This document shows, in pieces, positions 55,121 to 62,535 of a stretch of DNA of 64,000 nucleotides. A model generated the notes under the pieces. That model did not search any database and had not been told where the DNA came from. It saw only the letters and a program-made list of their open reading frames with translations. Position numbers and translations under genes: made by a program. The stretch is taken from the NCBI GenBank assembly GCA_040385645.1, contig JAZKGZ010000001.1, forward strand, positions 106,129 through 170,128. The letters run 5' to 3'. This DNA is from JANXSS01 sp040385645. GTDB taxonomy: Bacteria; Pseudomonadota; Gammaproteobacteria; Burkholderiales; Burkholderiaceae_D. Numbering within the stretch: the stretch's first letter is position 1; each line of letters begins with the position of its first letter.

Positions 55121-55264
55121 AGGAATCCTTTGCACGGGCGTGCTGTCTCCAGACAAAAAGCTGGCGGCGTACCCGCTAGGCTGGTTCTATGCGCAACACC
55201 ATCACACTGTCGTACGGTACCGTTCCGGTACCGTAACCGACAATTCCGACAGCATCACGAAATC

Positions 55265-55342
55265 GGTCACGATGATTTAGAATGGCCGGTCACGATAAAT
55301 CGGAATTAGCGGTCACGATCGTGCAGAATTACTGGTCACGAT
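55265..55342. repeat. Four 23-bp-spaced GGTCACGAT repeats (IS21 terminal repeats)
   Basis: GGTCACGAT occurs perfectly at 55265, 55288, 55311 and 55334, exactly 23 bases apart, each followed by a less conserved GGAAT/GAAT block. IS21-family ends carry multiple short repeats that bind the transposase. They stand directly upstream of the istA fragment, as expected for the left end. Confidence 0.85.
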
Positions 55343-55491
55343 GGCCCGGAATACCCACCAAGTTGAACTGGTCCTAAAAAACCAGGCAGGTCACGAGCAT
55401 AACCTCGCGAAAAGTTAAATTAGTCTGAAAATGCATATGGCGAGTCGATGCTCTGCAATATTCGGTGGCACTCGGCAATATTCAGCGCAGT

Positions 55492-56334
55492 TCAAGTTAA
55501 ATCCAACCCCATACAGTTACGATTGTGAAGATGCGCTAGACCAGCATAGGTAACATGTCTGCATAAACACAAACCCAGCCATCTCAATTGTTTCAAAGAA
55601 TATAGGTGAGCGATGCCGGCATCGGTAATCGCGAAGCATCGACCCAAATCCAGCGACTGCAATTGCGTTAATGACTGTAGATGGGCGATGCCGATGTCGG
55701 TGATCTTTTCACATTCGCTCAGATCTAGCGATTGCAACTGCTTTAGCGACTTCAGACCAGCGACGTCGGCATCGGTGAGTTGTTCGCAGTGATTTAATTT
55801 CATTGATCGCAACTGCGTCAACTTCTGAAAATGAGCAAAACCGCTACCACTGATTTGCTCGCACCAACCCAAATCCAGTGACCGTAAATTCGGGAGCGAC
55901 TGGACATGAGCAAGACTGGCATCTGTAACGTAGCTACATTCCAGATGCAAATGCTGAATTTTGGCGCGAATATTCGGAGCAAGCTGCGCCAAAGTCGCAA
56001 GATGGGCATCCGTGTCGTCGTTTTTCCTATCGAACCCTTCAATTGTCACGTTAGTCACCGCTGGCAACGATGCCAACGTGGCTTCGATTTTATCGAGCTC
56101 TTTAAATGGAATAATAAGCTTTGTTAGATGCGCTGCCCCGGCCTGCCGAAAGCTTTTGTTCAACAGGCGTACGACTTTTTTATCGTCCGGACCGATGAGC
56201 CCTGCAATGCGCTCTTTCAGATCAGCCAGTGAATCATTGAATGGCGAGGCATTCACCTGCGCATCAGGCACCTGATCTGCTGAAGTGCCAGCTGTGGGGG
56301 CCTTTGGAAAGGCGGCTGCAGCAGCTGGTATCAA
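55492..56334 (-). CDS. F-box-like / leucine-rich-repeat protein 2, start codon degraded
   Basis: A 280-residue paralogue of the protein at 51718; the F-box-like and first LRR regions (about 55880-56200) are nearly identical in DNA. LADLKERIAGLIGPDDKKVV then RLLNKSFRQAG is the F-box-like part; about six LRRs follow. The usual start of this family, ATG-GGC/AGC-AAC, reads ACG GGC AAC at 56370, in frame, encoding GNKSIKTRGP. Present translation would need ACG, or TTG at 56334 after GAGAGG. It may be expressed poorly or be a pseudogene. Confidence 0.65.
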   Translation of the reverse strand: MIPAAAAAFPKAPTAGTSADQVPDAQVNASPFNDSLADLKERIAGLIGPDDKKVVRLLNKSFRQAGAAHLTKLIIPFKELDKIEATLASLPAVTNVTIEGFDRKNDDTDAHLATLAQLAPNIRAKIQHLHLECSYVTDASLAHVQSLPNLRSLDLGWCEQISGSGFAHFQKLTQLRSMKLNHCEQLTDADVAGLKSLKQLQSLDLSECEKITDIGIAHLQSLTQLQSLDLGRCFAITDAGIAHLYSLKQLRWLGLCLCRHVTYAGLAHLHNRNCMGLDLT

Positions 56335-56403
56335 TGCCGGTCCTCTCGTTTTGATAGACTTGTTGCCCGTGGCGTGCCCAATAATCTACGTGCTGATTCA
56401 ACG

Positions 56404-56462
56404 AGTATAAAACTACTATCTGGCTAGCAACTAATAGTCAATAAAGTTGTAGAAAATCAACC
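56404..56462 (-). promoter_or_regulatory. Shared GTTG-N8-CAAC box and -10 element of LRR gene 2
   Basis: GTTG-N8-CAAC lies at 56446-56461 and AGTATA (minus-strand TATACT) at 56404-56409, 42 bases between starts. The sequence AAAGTTGT-AGAAAATCAACC differs by only two bases from the copy before LRR gene 1. It lies about 35 bases before the degraded ACG start. Confidence 0.6.
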
Positions 56463-56472
56463 TCATAGATAA

Positions 56473-56634
56473 ATGGAATTCAAAATTATTAAGAAAGTAA
56501 ATGAATTTCTAATCAGCGGGGCAGGTTTCTCAGGGCTCAATCTGGCAGCATTTGTGCTGGAACCCGCCGAAGCACGCGCTCAGCAAGTCATAGCAGGCAG
56601 CACGCCGTTACAACTAGCTTTCACCCACCAATAG
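56473..56634 (+). CDS. Possible 53-residue secreted fragment
   Basis: ATG 56473 opens a frame MEFKIIKKVNEFLISGAGFS... ending ...PLQLAFTHQ. A basic N-terminus, hydrophobic core and PAEARA-QQ segment resemble a signal peptide with a cleavage site. The stop TAG (56632-56634) lies exactly where the sequence begins to match the IS3-remnant end at 63614-63628. It may therefore be the start of a gene cut by an insertion. No family recognised. Confidence 0.3.
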   Translation: MEFKIIKKVNEFLISGAGFSGLNLAAFVLEPAEARAQQVIAGSTPLQLAFTHQ

Positions 56635-56673
56635 ACATTCCTGCCCAACTTTACGATGATTCCCAGCAGACAT

Positions 56674-58530
56674 TCAGCGTTGCGCACCGGGCAAACCCTG
56701 CAGAATTGCATCCGTAATTCCATGGCATCCAAACAGATTTACCGACTGCAGTTGCGGTAATACGCGAAGACGAGCGACGCCGGCATTCGTAATGTTTCCA
56801 CACCACTGTAAATCCAGCGATTCCAGCTGTTTTAATACTTGAAGATGAGCCAAGCCTGCATCGGTAATCTTCTCGCATGAACTTAGATCCAGCGACCGTA
56901 ACCGGGTCAGCTGTTGGAGATGACGAATGCTAGCATCGGTGAGCTTGAGGCATATGGCCAATGTGAGCGACTGCAACTGTGTCATGGTCCGCAGATGCGC
57001 AACCCCAGCATCCGTAATTTGATAGCAGCCGCTCAAATCCAGCAATTGCAACTGCGGCAGCGACTTTAAATGGGCAATGCCGACATTAGTAATCCTGCTA
57101 CAACCAAAAAAATTAAGCGATCGCAATTGTGGCAGCGCCCGCAGATGTGCGACGCCAGCATCGGTAAAATTACGAGAATACTTTAAATCCAATGAAGTCA
57201 ACTGTGTCAGGCCTTGCAAATTCGCAAAATCTGCATCGTGAAGTTTGTCGCACTGACTCAATTCAAGGGAGCGCAGTGCGGTGAAGTGTTGAAGTTGGGC
57301 AATACCGGCACCGGTAAGCCCGTCGCACCCGCTTAAAATCAGTGACCGTAATCGCGGCAAAACCTGTAGACGAGCGATGTCCGCATCTGTGACATTTTCG
57401 CAGCTGCTTAAATGTAGCGATTCAAGCTGCGTTAGCAACTGGAGAGAAACGATGCCCGTACTATCAAAATTGTTGCACCCAGATAACTCCAGCGATTTCA
57501 ATTGCTTTAACGGCTGAAGGTGAGCAAGGCCGGCACCGGTAAAATTGCGGTAGTGGCCCAAATCCAACGACTGCAATTGCGCCAGCGACTGGAGATGCGC
57601 AAGGCCGGCATCGGTGAAGTTGTTGTTCCAACCTAAATTCAGCGACTGTAATTGCGTTAGTGGCTGGAGATGGGCAAGTCCAGCATCGGTAAGGTTGCGG
57701 CTCCAGCACAAATTTAATGATTGTAATTTGGCCAGCGGCCGGAGATGCGCAAGGCTGGCATCGGTGAGGTTTTCACACCCGTGCAAATTCAGCGATTGCA
57801 ATTGCGTAAGCGATTGGAGGTGCATAAGGCCAGCATCGGTCAAGCGCTTGCACCCGCGTAAATCCAGCGATTATAGCTGCGTGAGCGATTGGAGATGCGC
57901 AAGGCCGACATCGGTAAGATTGCTGCACCCAGTCAAATCCAGCGATTGCAACTGCGTGAGCGACTGGAGCGGCGCAAGGCCGGCATCGCTAAGATAATTG
58001 CAACTATGTAAGCACAGTGTTTGCAGCTGCGGCAACGATTGAAGAACGGCAATATTGGCATCGCTTAAACCGCCGGCATGACGCTTGTAAGTCCTGAAAT
58101 CTCGTAAGTTCAACCGCCGAATTTTGGCGCGGATTGCAGGGTGCAATTGCGCTAGAGCCGCAAGGTTGGTACTGCAATCGTCGCTCGTGTCAGTAATGGT
58201 GAGATTGACGGTGATATCCGACATGGCTGGTAACGCTGCCAGCGTGGTGCGCAGGTGACCGGGTTCGATCGATGAAATTACCAGCTTCTTAGGAATTGAT
58301 GCTGTGGCTAGCCGGAAGCTGCGGTTTACCTCGCGCAATGCTCTCGTCGTTCGTGGACCAGCAAACTTTGCGATACGTTCCTTCAGATCGGGAGGCAATT
58401 CATCAAGTGGGAAAGAGCTGGACGGCTTTTCGTCAGCTGGCGCTGAGGATGCACTGACATCGTGAGATGTACGCGTGGAAACATAATCATTCGGTGGCGA
58501 CGTTTTCACCTTGACGAGGCAGTTGCCCAT
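56674..58530 (-). pseudogene. F-box-like / leucine-rich-repeat protein 3, interrupted by an in-frame stop
   Basis: One frame of 619 codons with a single TAA at 57871-57873. The first 219 residues start MGNCLVKVKTSPP, have a clear F-box-like segment (LDELPPDLKERIAKFAGPR then TTRALREVNRSFRLA, residues about 43-78) and end LTQL; the next codons continue SLDLRGCKRLTDAGLMHLQ. Where the repeat has CAA (Gln) the interrupted one has TAA, a single C-to-T change. About 19 LRR units in all. The N-terminal 219 residues could still be made; the downstream 389-codon part has an internal ATG at 57843 but no obvious ribosome-binding site. Confidence 0.75.
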
Positions 58531-58618
58531 GGTTTTCTTTCACATTAAGTACATTGGTACAAAATTAACGGGGCTGGTCAGTTTGCCTATGGCGCGCCGT
58601 TCGTATTAGTTGAAACCA

Positions 58619-58676
58619 AGTATAACGTGTATGAAATAACAACTATTGTATAAAAGAAAAGTTGTATAAATTCAAC
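58619..58676 (-). promoter_or_regulatory. Shared GTTG-N8-CAAC box and -10 element of LRR gene 3
   Basis: GTTG-N8-CAAC lies at 58661-58676 and AGTATA (minus-strand TATACT) at 58619-58624, 42 bases between starts, the same spacing as in gene 2 and one less than in gene 1. The eight central bases differ (TATAAATT) while both arms and the preceding AAA are kept. The start codon is about 90 bases further on, a longer leader than in the other two. Confidence 0.6.
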
Positions 58677-58791
58677 TCTACAACCGCAAAAATCTGGATC
58701 TGATACAACCCGGCAACTCTGCCACTGTATTTCCTTGATGCACTAAAAACCCTGTGAGACGATTGGGAATATCTTTCAACGAGACATTCCT

Positions 58792-59985
58792 ATGCTGGCG
58801 CTTTTCAAATCCACGCAACAAGCCGCAATGCCCATCTCCAATGAACCGGTTATCAACGAAGAATTGGCTCGCGAAAACGACAACTTGCGCTGCCAACTCG
58901 AAGATCTGCAATCTCGCTTCGAGCTCGTGCGCGACGCCACGACCGACGGTCTCTGGGATATGGAAATCAACCAGGCGGACCCCACGAGTTTCACCAACCC
59001 GTTTTGGTGGTCGCAGCAGTTTCGCAGATTGCTCGGATACCGGAACGAACGGGATTTTCCGAATGTTCTGTCCAGCTGGGCCGGTCTGTTGCATCCGGAA
59101 GATGCGGACAAAACTATCGCCGCCTTCGGTGCCCATATGAACGACCGTACGGGCAACACACCCTACGACGTCACCTATCGCCTTAAATGCAAGGACGGCC
59201 ACTACCGGTGGTTCCGCGCTGTCGGCCAGACCCTGCGCGACGCATCGGGCGCACCGTTGCGGGTTGCAGGTTCTTTGTCCAATATCGATAACGACGTGGC
59301 CAGGTCTGCCGATTTGGAATGCACGCTTACACGTTTCGAACTTTCCCGCGATCTGATTGCAGACGGAATTTGGGATCTGGCGGTTGAAAAAGGCGATCCG
59401 GTCAATCCTAAGAATGCTTTCTGGTGGTCGCAGCAGTTCCGGCGCCTGTTGGGTTTCGAGACGGTCGAGGAATTTCCAGACGTTGTCGACAGTTGGGCAT
59501 CCCGGCTGCACCCGGACGACAAAGATGCAACGATTTCTGCCTTCACGAAGCACTTGATGGATAAGACCGGGGCCACCGGCTACGACGTCAAGTATCGATG
59601 CAAGTGCAAGGATGGTCAGTACAGATGGTTTCGAGCCAAAGGACAGACGAAGCGATCAGACGACGGCAGCCCGGTTCGGACAGTCGGCGCATTGATTGCG
59701 CTTCATGACCAAACCATGGCCGAAGAAGCCAAGGCCAAGCAGCTGCAATACCAGGATCGGGCCGCCAAAAGCATGACGCAGATCGGTGAAATCGTCGGCA
59801 CCATCGACCGCCTGGCCCGCCAGACCAACCTAATCGCCTTGAACGCCGCAGTCGAAGCGGCGCGTGCCGGCGAGATGGGTCGTGGCTTTGCGGTGATTGC
59901 CGGTGAGATCCGTAGCCTGTCGATCAATACCAGCGATGCCACCAAGGAAATCGCACGGATCCAACAGGGCATGTTGCAAGAATAA
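58792..59985 (+). CDS. Soluble double-PAS methyl-accepting chemotaxis-like protein
   Basis: A 397-residue cytoplasmic protein without membrane segments. Two PAS domains of PAS_3 type lie at about residues 40-165 and 180-300; each has a FWWSQQFRRLLG and DGxYRWFRAxGQT block. A short chemoreceptor signalling tip follows: RLARQTNLIALNAAVEAARA then GEMGRGFAVIAGEIRSL. The usual long helical bundle after the tip is nearly missing, so it is a minimal receptor or truncated. It may sense oxygen, redox or ligands and signal to a CheA not in this window. Confidence 0.85.
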   Translation: MLALFKSTQQAAMPISNEPVINEELARENDNLRCQLEDLQSRFELVRDATTDGLWDMEINQADPTSFTNPFWWSQQFRRLLGYRNERDFPNVLSSWAGLLHPEDADKTIAAFGAHMNDRTGNTPYDVTYRLKCKDGHYRWFRAVGQTLRDASGAPLRVAGSLSNIDNDVARSADLECTLTRFELSRDLIADGIWDLAVEKGDPVNPKNAFWWSQQFRRLLGFETVEEFPDVVDSWASRLHPDDKDATISAFTKHLMDKTGATGYDVKYRCKCKDGQYRWFRAKGQTKRSDDGSPVRTVGALIALHDQTMAEEAKAKQLQYQDRAAKSMTQIGEIVGTIDRLARQTNLIALNAAVEAARAGEMGRGFAVIAGEIRSLSINTSDATKEIARIQQGMLQE

Positions 59986-60170
59986 GAAATAAGCCGGTTT
60001 GTAGCGCTCAGAGGCGTGTGAATCCTCGAAGGTATGGCAGATCAAGGTGATTTTCTTGGCTTATACCGCCTCTTTTTGCGAAACCTGTGCAAACGATTGC
60101 AACCTTGCCTCCTAGATCATGTCCGGCTTCGCCACTCAAGCTCATGAAGTTCCTTCGCCGGAAGCTCGAA

Positions 60171-61055
60171 TCAAGCCAACCCTAACTCCCCGATCAAGCT
60201 TGCAAGCAGTTCACGGTCGGCTCCAGTAACAGCCCTTAGTGGTACCGGTAAACTTGGGCTATCGACCAATTTAAGTAACTCCGCAGCAGCTGCGACAACG
60301 CGTAAGCTGCCATGTTGACGCATTAGTGCCCACAGTGGTTCCAAACGTTCGGAGAGCAGCAACGCTTCTTGCGCATTGCCGGCTTGAGAGGCCCGGGTGA
60401 TGGCCAAAACAGCTTGCGGAAAAAGACCGCCAATTGCCGAATACCATACTTCGCAGCCAGCATTTAGGCCGGCTGCGCCGAAGGCATCGCCGCTGACGCC
60501 GATCGTTACATGTGCGGGAATGAGCGCACGCAACTGATTGACGCGTAGGCGTGCAGACACGGCTGGCACACCGGGAATTTTTATTGAGGCGACATTTGGC
60601 AGCTGTGCAATTTGGCCATGTAGCTCGTCGCTGAATTCAAAATGCGTCGTGCTTGGGTTGTCATATACAACCAGCGGCACCGACAAAGAGCGGGTCACTG
60701 TTTGATAGAGGTTAATCACCTCGTCTTCCGACAGTTTTTGATACGACATCGGTGCGAGCAGAATACCGCGAGCACCTGCTTTTTGCGCCTCTTCTGCCAA
60801 GGCGAGCATATCGCGGATGCGCAATGCGCCGATACCTATAAAGACCGGCACATTGCCGGCGTGCTCAACAGCTAACTGCGTAATGCGTATCCGCTCGGAA
60901 CAAGACAGGTAAGCGTAATTGCCTGTGGAACCCAGGGCGCAAATAGAATCCACGCCTGAAGTAGCAAGGCGCTCGACCAACCGAGCGAACGCGACCTCAT
61001 CGATAATTCCATTTTTTACGGGAGTTAATGGAAAAGCGCTCAGACCTGAAAACAT
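60171..61055 (-). CDS. Dihydrodipicolinate synthase / N-acetylneuraminate lyase family aldolase
   Basis: A 294-residue class I aldolase. I choose ATG 61055 (MFSGLSAFPLTPV), which matches family starts; ATG 61091 is an alternative. GSTGNYAYLSCSER is the pyruvate-binding motif, VVYDNPSTT holds the catalytic tyrosine and VASIKIPGVP the Schiff-base lysine. In an accessory region away from lysine genes, it is more likely a catabolic 2-keto-acid aldolase than DapA itself. Confidence 0.85.
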   Translation of the reverse strand: MFSGLSAFPLTPVKNGIIDEVAFARLVERLATSGVDSICALGSTGNYAYLSCSERIRITQLAVEHAGNVPVFIGIGALRIRDMLALAEEAQKAGARGILLAPMSYQKLSEDEVINLYQTVTRSLSVPLVVYDNPSTTHFEFSDELHGQIAQLPNVASIKIPGVPAVSARLRVNQLRALIPAHVTIGVSGDAFGAAGLNAGCEVWYSAIGGLFPQAVLAITRASQAGNAQEALLLSERLEPLWALMRQHGSLRVVAAAAELLKLVDSPSLPVPLRAVTGADRELLASLIGELGLA

Positions 61056-61305
61056 GTTTTTCTTTTGCAAATTACTTAATTTAAGCAACAAAGCCTAATT
61101 GTATTAGAGGCATGGCTTGACAGACAATTTTAGCCAGGATTACAGGCTAGCAGTGCATTAAAAGCCATCTTGCAATGCGGCTTTTTGCAAAAACTATGCG
61201 ATAGGTTTCAACCTTACATTCAAAATAATGCAAGGCTTCGGCATTCAAGCTCTTGAAGTCCGGCTGCGCAGGACACTGCTGATTATGTCAACGCCTACTC
61301 GCCAA

Positions 61306-61425
61306 TCAGCCTGCAATCTGTTCCCGATCCACTCCAGTAATGATCCTTGATGGTAACGGCAGGCTGAGGCTATCGGCCGTTCGAAGCAACTCTGCAGCAG
61401 CCGCGTTAAGAGAACTATATTCCAG
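61306..61425 (-). pseudogene. Remnant of a second DHDPS-family gene (3' end)
   Basis: SSLNAAAAELLRTADSLSLP then LPSRIITGVDREQIAG repeats the C-terminus of the aldolase just downstream (VVAAAAELLKLVDSPSLP, AVTGADRELLA). The flank that follows (CAAGCTCTTGAAGTCCGG-like, to about 61190) also resembles the aldolase 3' flank near 60100-60170. Small deletions have shifted its end. It is the eroded tail of a tandem duplicate. Confidence 0.7.
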
Positions 61426-61483
61426 AATCCCAAGTTGAAATTTCTGGTAGAGATTTGAAGCCAGGACGAGCAAAATAGTAGCC

Positions 61484-61753
61484 TTGCATAAGCCGAATTC
61501 CGTTTTTCCTAAACAGCTGGCGGCTCCTTTTGCAATGAGTTTGCCTGCGGCGTCCAAGCACATCAAAGTGTTGCACAACGCTGGCCTCGTCAGCAAAGGG
61601 CGGGACGCGCAGTGGCGGCCCTGCCGTATTGAAGGGGAAAACCTCAAACAAGCCATGGACTGGATTGGCCAGTACAAACAAATCTGTGAAGACCGGCTAG
61701 ACCGCATGGATGCCTATTTACTCGCCCTGCCCCCCGCCCAACACAAACCCTAA
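61484..61753 (+). pseudogene. N-terminally truncated ArsR-family regulator
   Basis: The visible protein contains the second half of an ArsR winged helix: LAAPFAMSLPAASKHIKVLH then NAGLVSKGRDAQWRPCRIEG, with a DWIGQYKQICEDRLDRMDAYL tail. About 35 N-terminal residues that normally precede it are missing and replaced by unrelated sequence; the only start is TTG 61484 with no ribosome-binding site. Regulators of this type normally precede AHSA1 genes, and one follows here by 15 bases. Confidence 0.7.
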
Positions 61754-61768
61754 CCCTAAAGACACAGC

Positions 61769-62278
61769 ATGAAACCCACCTACCAGCCCAACTCGGAATT
61801 AGACCTCAGCTTCACCCGAATCGTAAATGTGCCCAGGGACTTAGTGTGGCGCGCCTGGACCGAGCCGGAGTTACTTAAGCCCTGGTTTTGCCCTTTGCCT
61901 TGGAAAACGATTGACTGTGAAATTGACTTGCGTCCCGGTGGCATGTTTCGCACCACCATGCAGTCGCCCGAAGGCGTTAAGTTCCACAATACGGGTTGTT
62001 ACCTCGAAGTGGTAGCGCTTGAGAAATTGGTATGGACCAATGCTCTGCTGCCAGGTTATCGGCCCAGCCAACCGGCAGCCACCTGCGGTGACGTCGACGC
62101 GAAGTTCATGTTCACGGCCATGATCGAGCTGGCAGACTCAGACCGAGGCACCCGATACACCGCCACAGTGATTCATGCCGACGAAGCAGGCTGCGAAAAA
62201 CACGCTTCCATGGGCTTTGAAGGCGGCTGGGGTACGGCTCTGGACCAACTTGTGGCCATGATTCAGCGAGGCATCTGA
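61769..62278 (+). CDS. SRPBCC (AHSA1-like) domain protein
   Basis: A 169-residue START-like fold protein. FTRIVNVPRDLVWRAWTEPE and LLKPWFCPLPWKTIDCEIDL are the N-terminal signatures, then RPGGMFRTTM and the C-terminal GFEGGWGTALDQLVAMI. Such proteins bind small hydrophobic molecules in a central cavity. ArsR-SRPBCC pairs are common; here the regulator is truncated, so expression may depend on a neighbouring promoter. Confidence 0.9.
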   Translation: MKPTYQPNSELDLSFTRIVNVPRDLVWRAWTEPELLKPWFCPLPWKTIDCEIDLRPGGMFRTTMQSPEGVKFHNTGCYLEVVALEKLVWTNALLPGYRPSQPAATCGDVDAKFMFTAMIELADSDRGTRYTATVIHADEAGCEKHASMGFEGGWGTALDQLVAMIQRGI

Positions 62279-62279
62279 G

Positions 62280-62497
62280 TTGAATAATGAAATACGCAAC
62301 GATCGTGAGCGTGTGCTGACGCGAGAAGTGCGTTTCCCGCGCAAACTGGTGTGGTTGCCCATGACAGTGCCTGAGTACCAAAACAAATGATGGGTGGTTC
62401 CTGGACCTATGTCATGGTGGCCCAAGACGTTGCTATCGAAGGTGGCAAACAACATATGGCCAAGCTGGAAGCCTATCTTGGGCAGATGCTTTGCTGA
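62280..62497 (+). pseudogene. Remnants of a second SRPBCC/AHSA1-type gene
   Basis: TTG 62280 opens LNNEIRNDRERVLTREVRFP then RKLVW, the typical beginning of an AHSA1-like domain, but it runs into unrelated codons and stops at 62390. The overlapping frame from 62387 reads GGKQHMAKLEAYLG, resembling a C-terminal helix of the same fold, ending at 62497. The central ~90 residues are missing. An internal deletion is the simplest reading. Confidence 0.55.
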
Positions 62498-62535
62498 GAT
62501 CAGCCCACTTCTTACGGACTTTAAAGGAAACGGCA

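Larger units (their letters stand above)
55004..55360 (-). mobile_element. IS21-family insertion sequence remnant (one end plus istA start)
   Basis: The segment holds the repeat-rich end of an IS21-type element (four 23-bp-spaced GGTCACGAT copies, 55265-55342) followed on the minus strand by the first 38 codons of istA. The rest of istA, istB and the other end are absent. The outer border is approximate. Loss of everything after codon 38 next to the HigBA module suggests later recombination. Confidence 0.75.

Noticed and set aside
56674..58010. Long series of ~72-75-bp DNA repeats resembling a CRISPR or satellite array
   Set aside because: The repeats are in frame, diverged and encode LRR units; there are no constant repeats with unique spacers.
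58678..59553. 291-codon minus-strand frame opposite the PAS receptor
   Set aside because: It is the antisense of a clearly recognisable double-PAS gene; no family resemblance.
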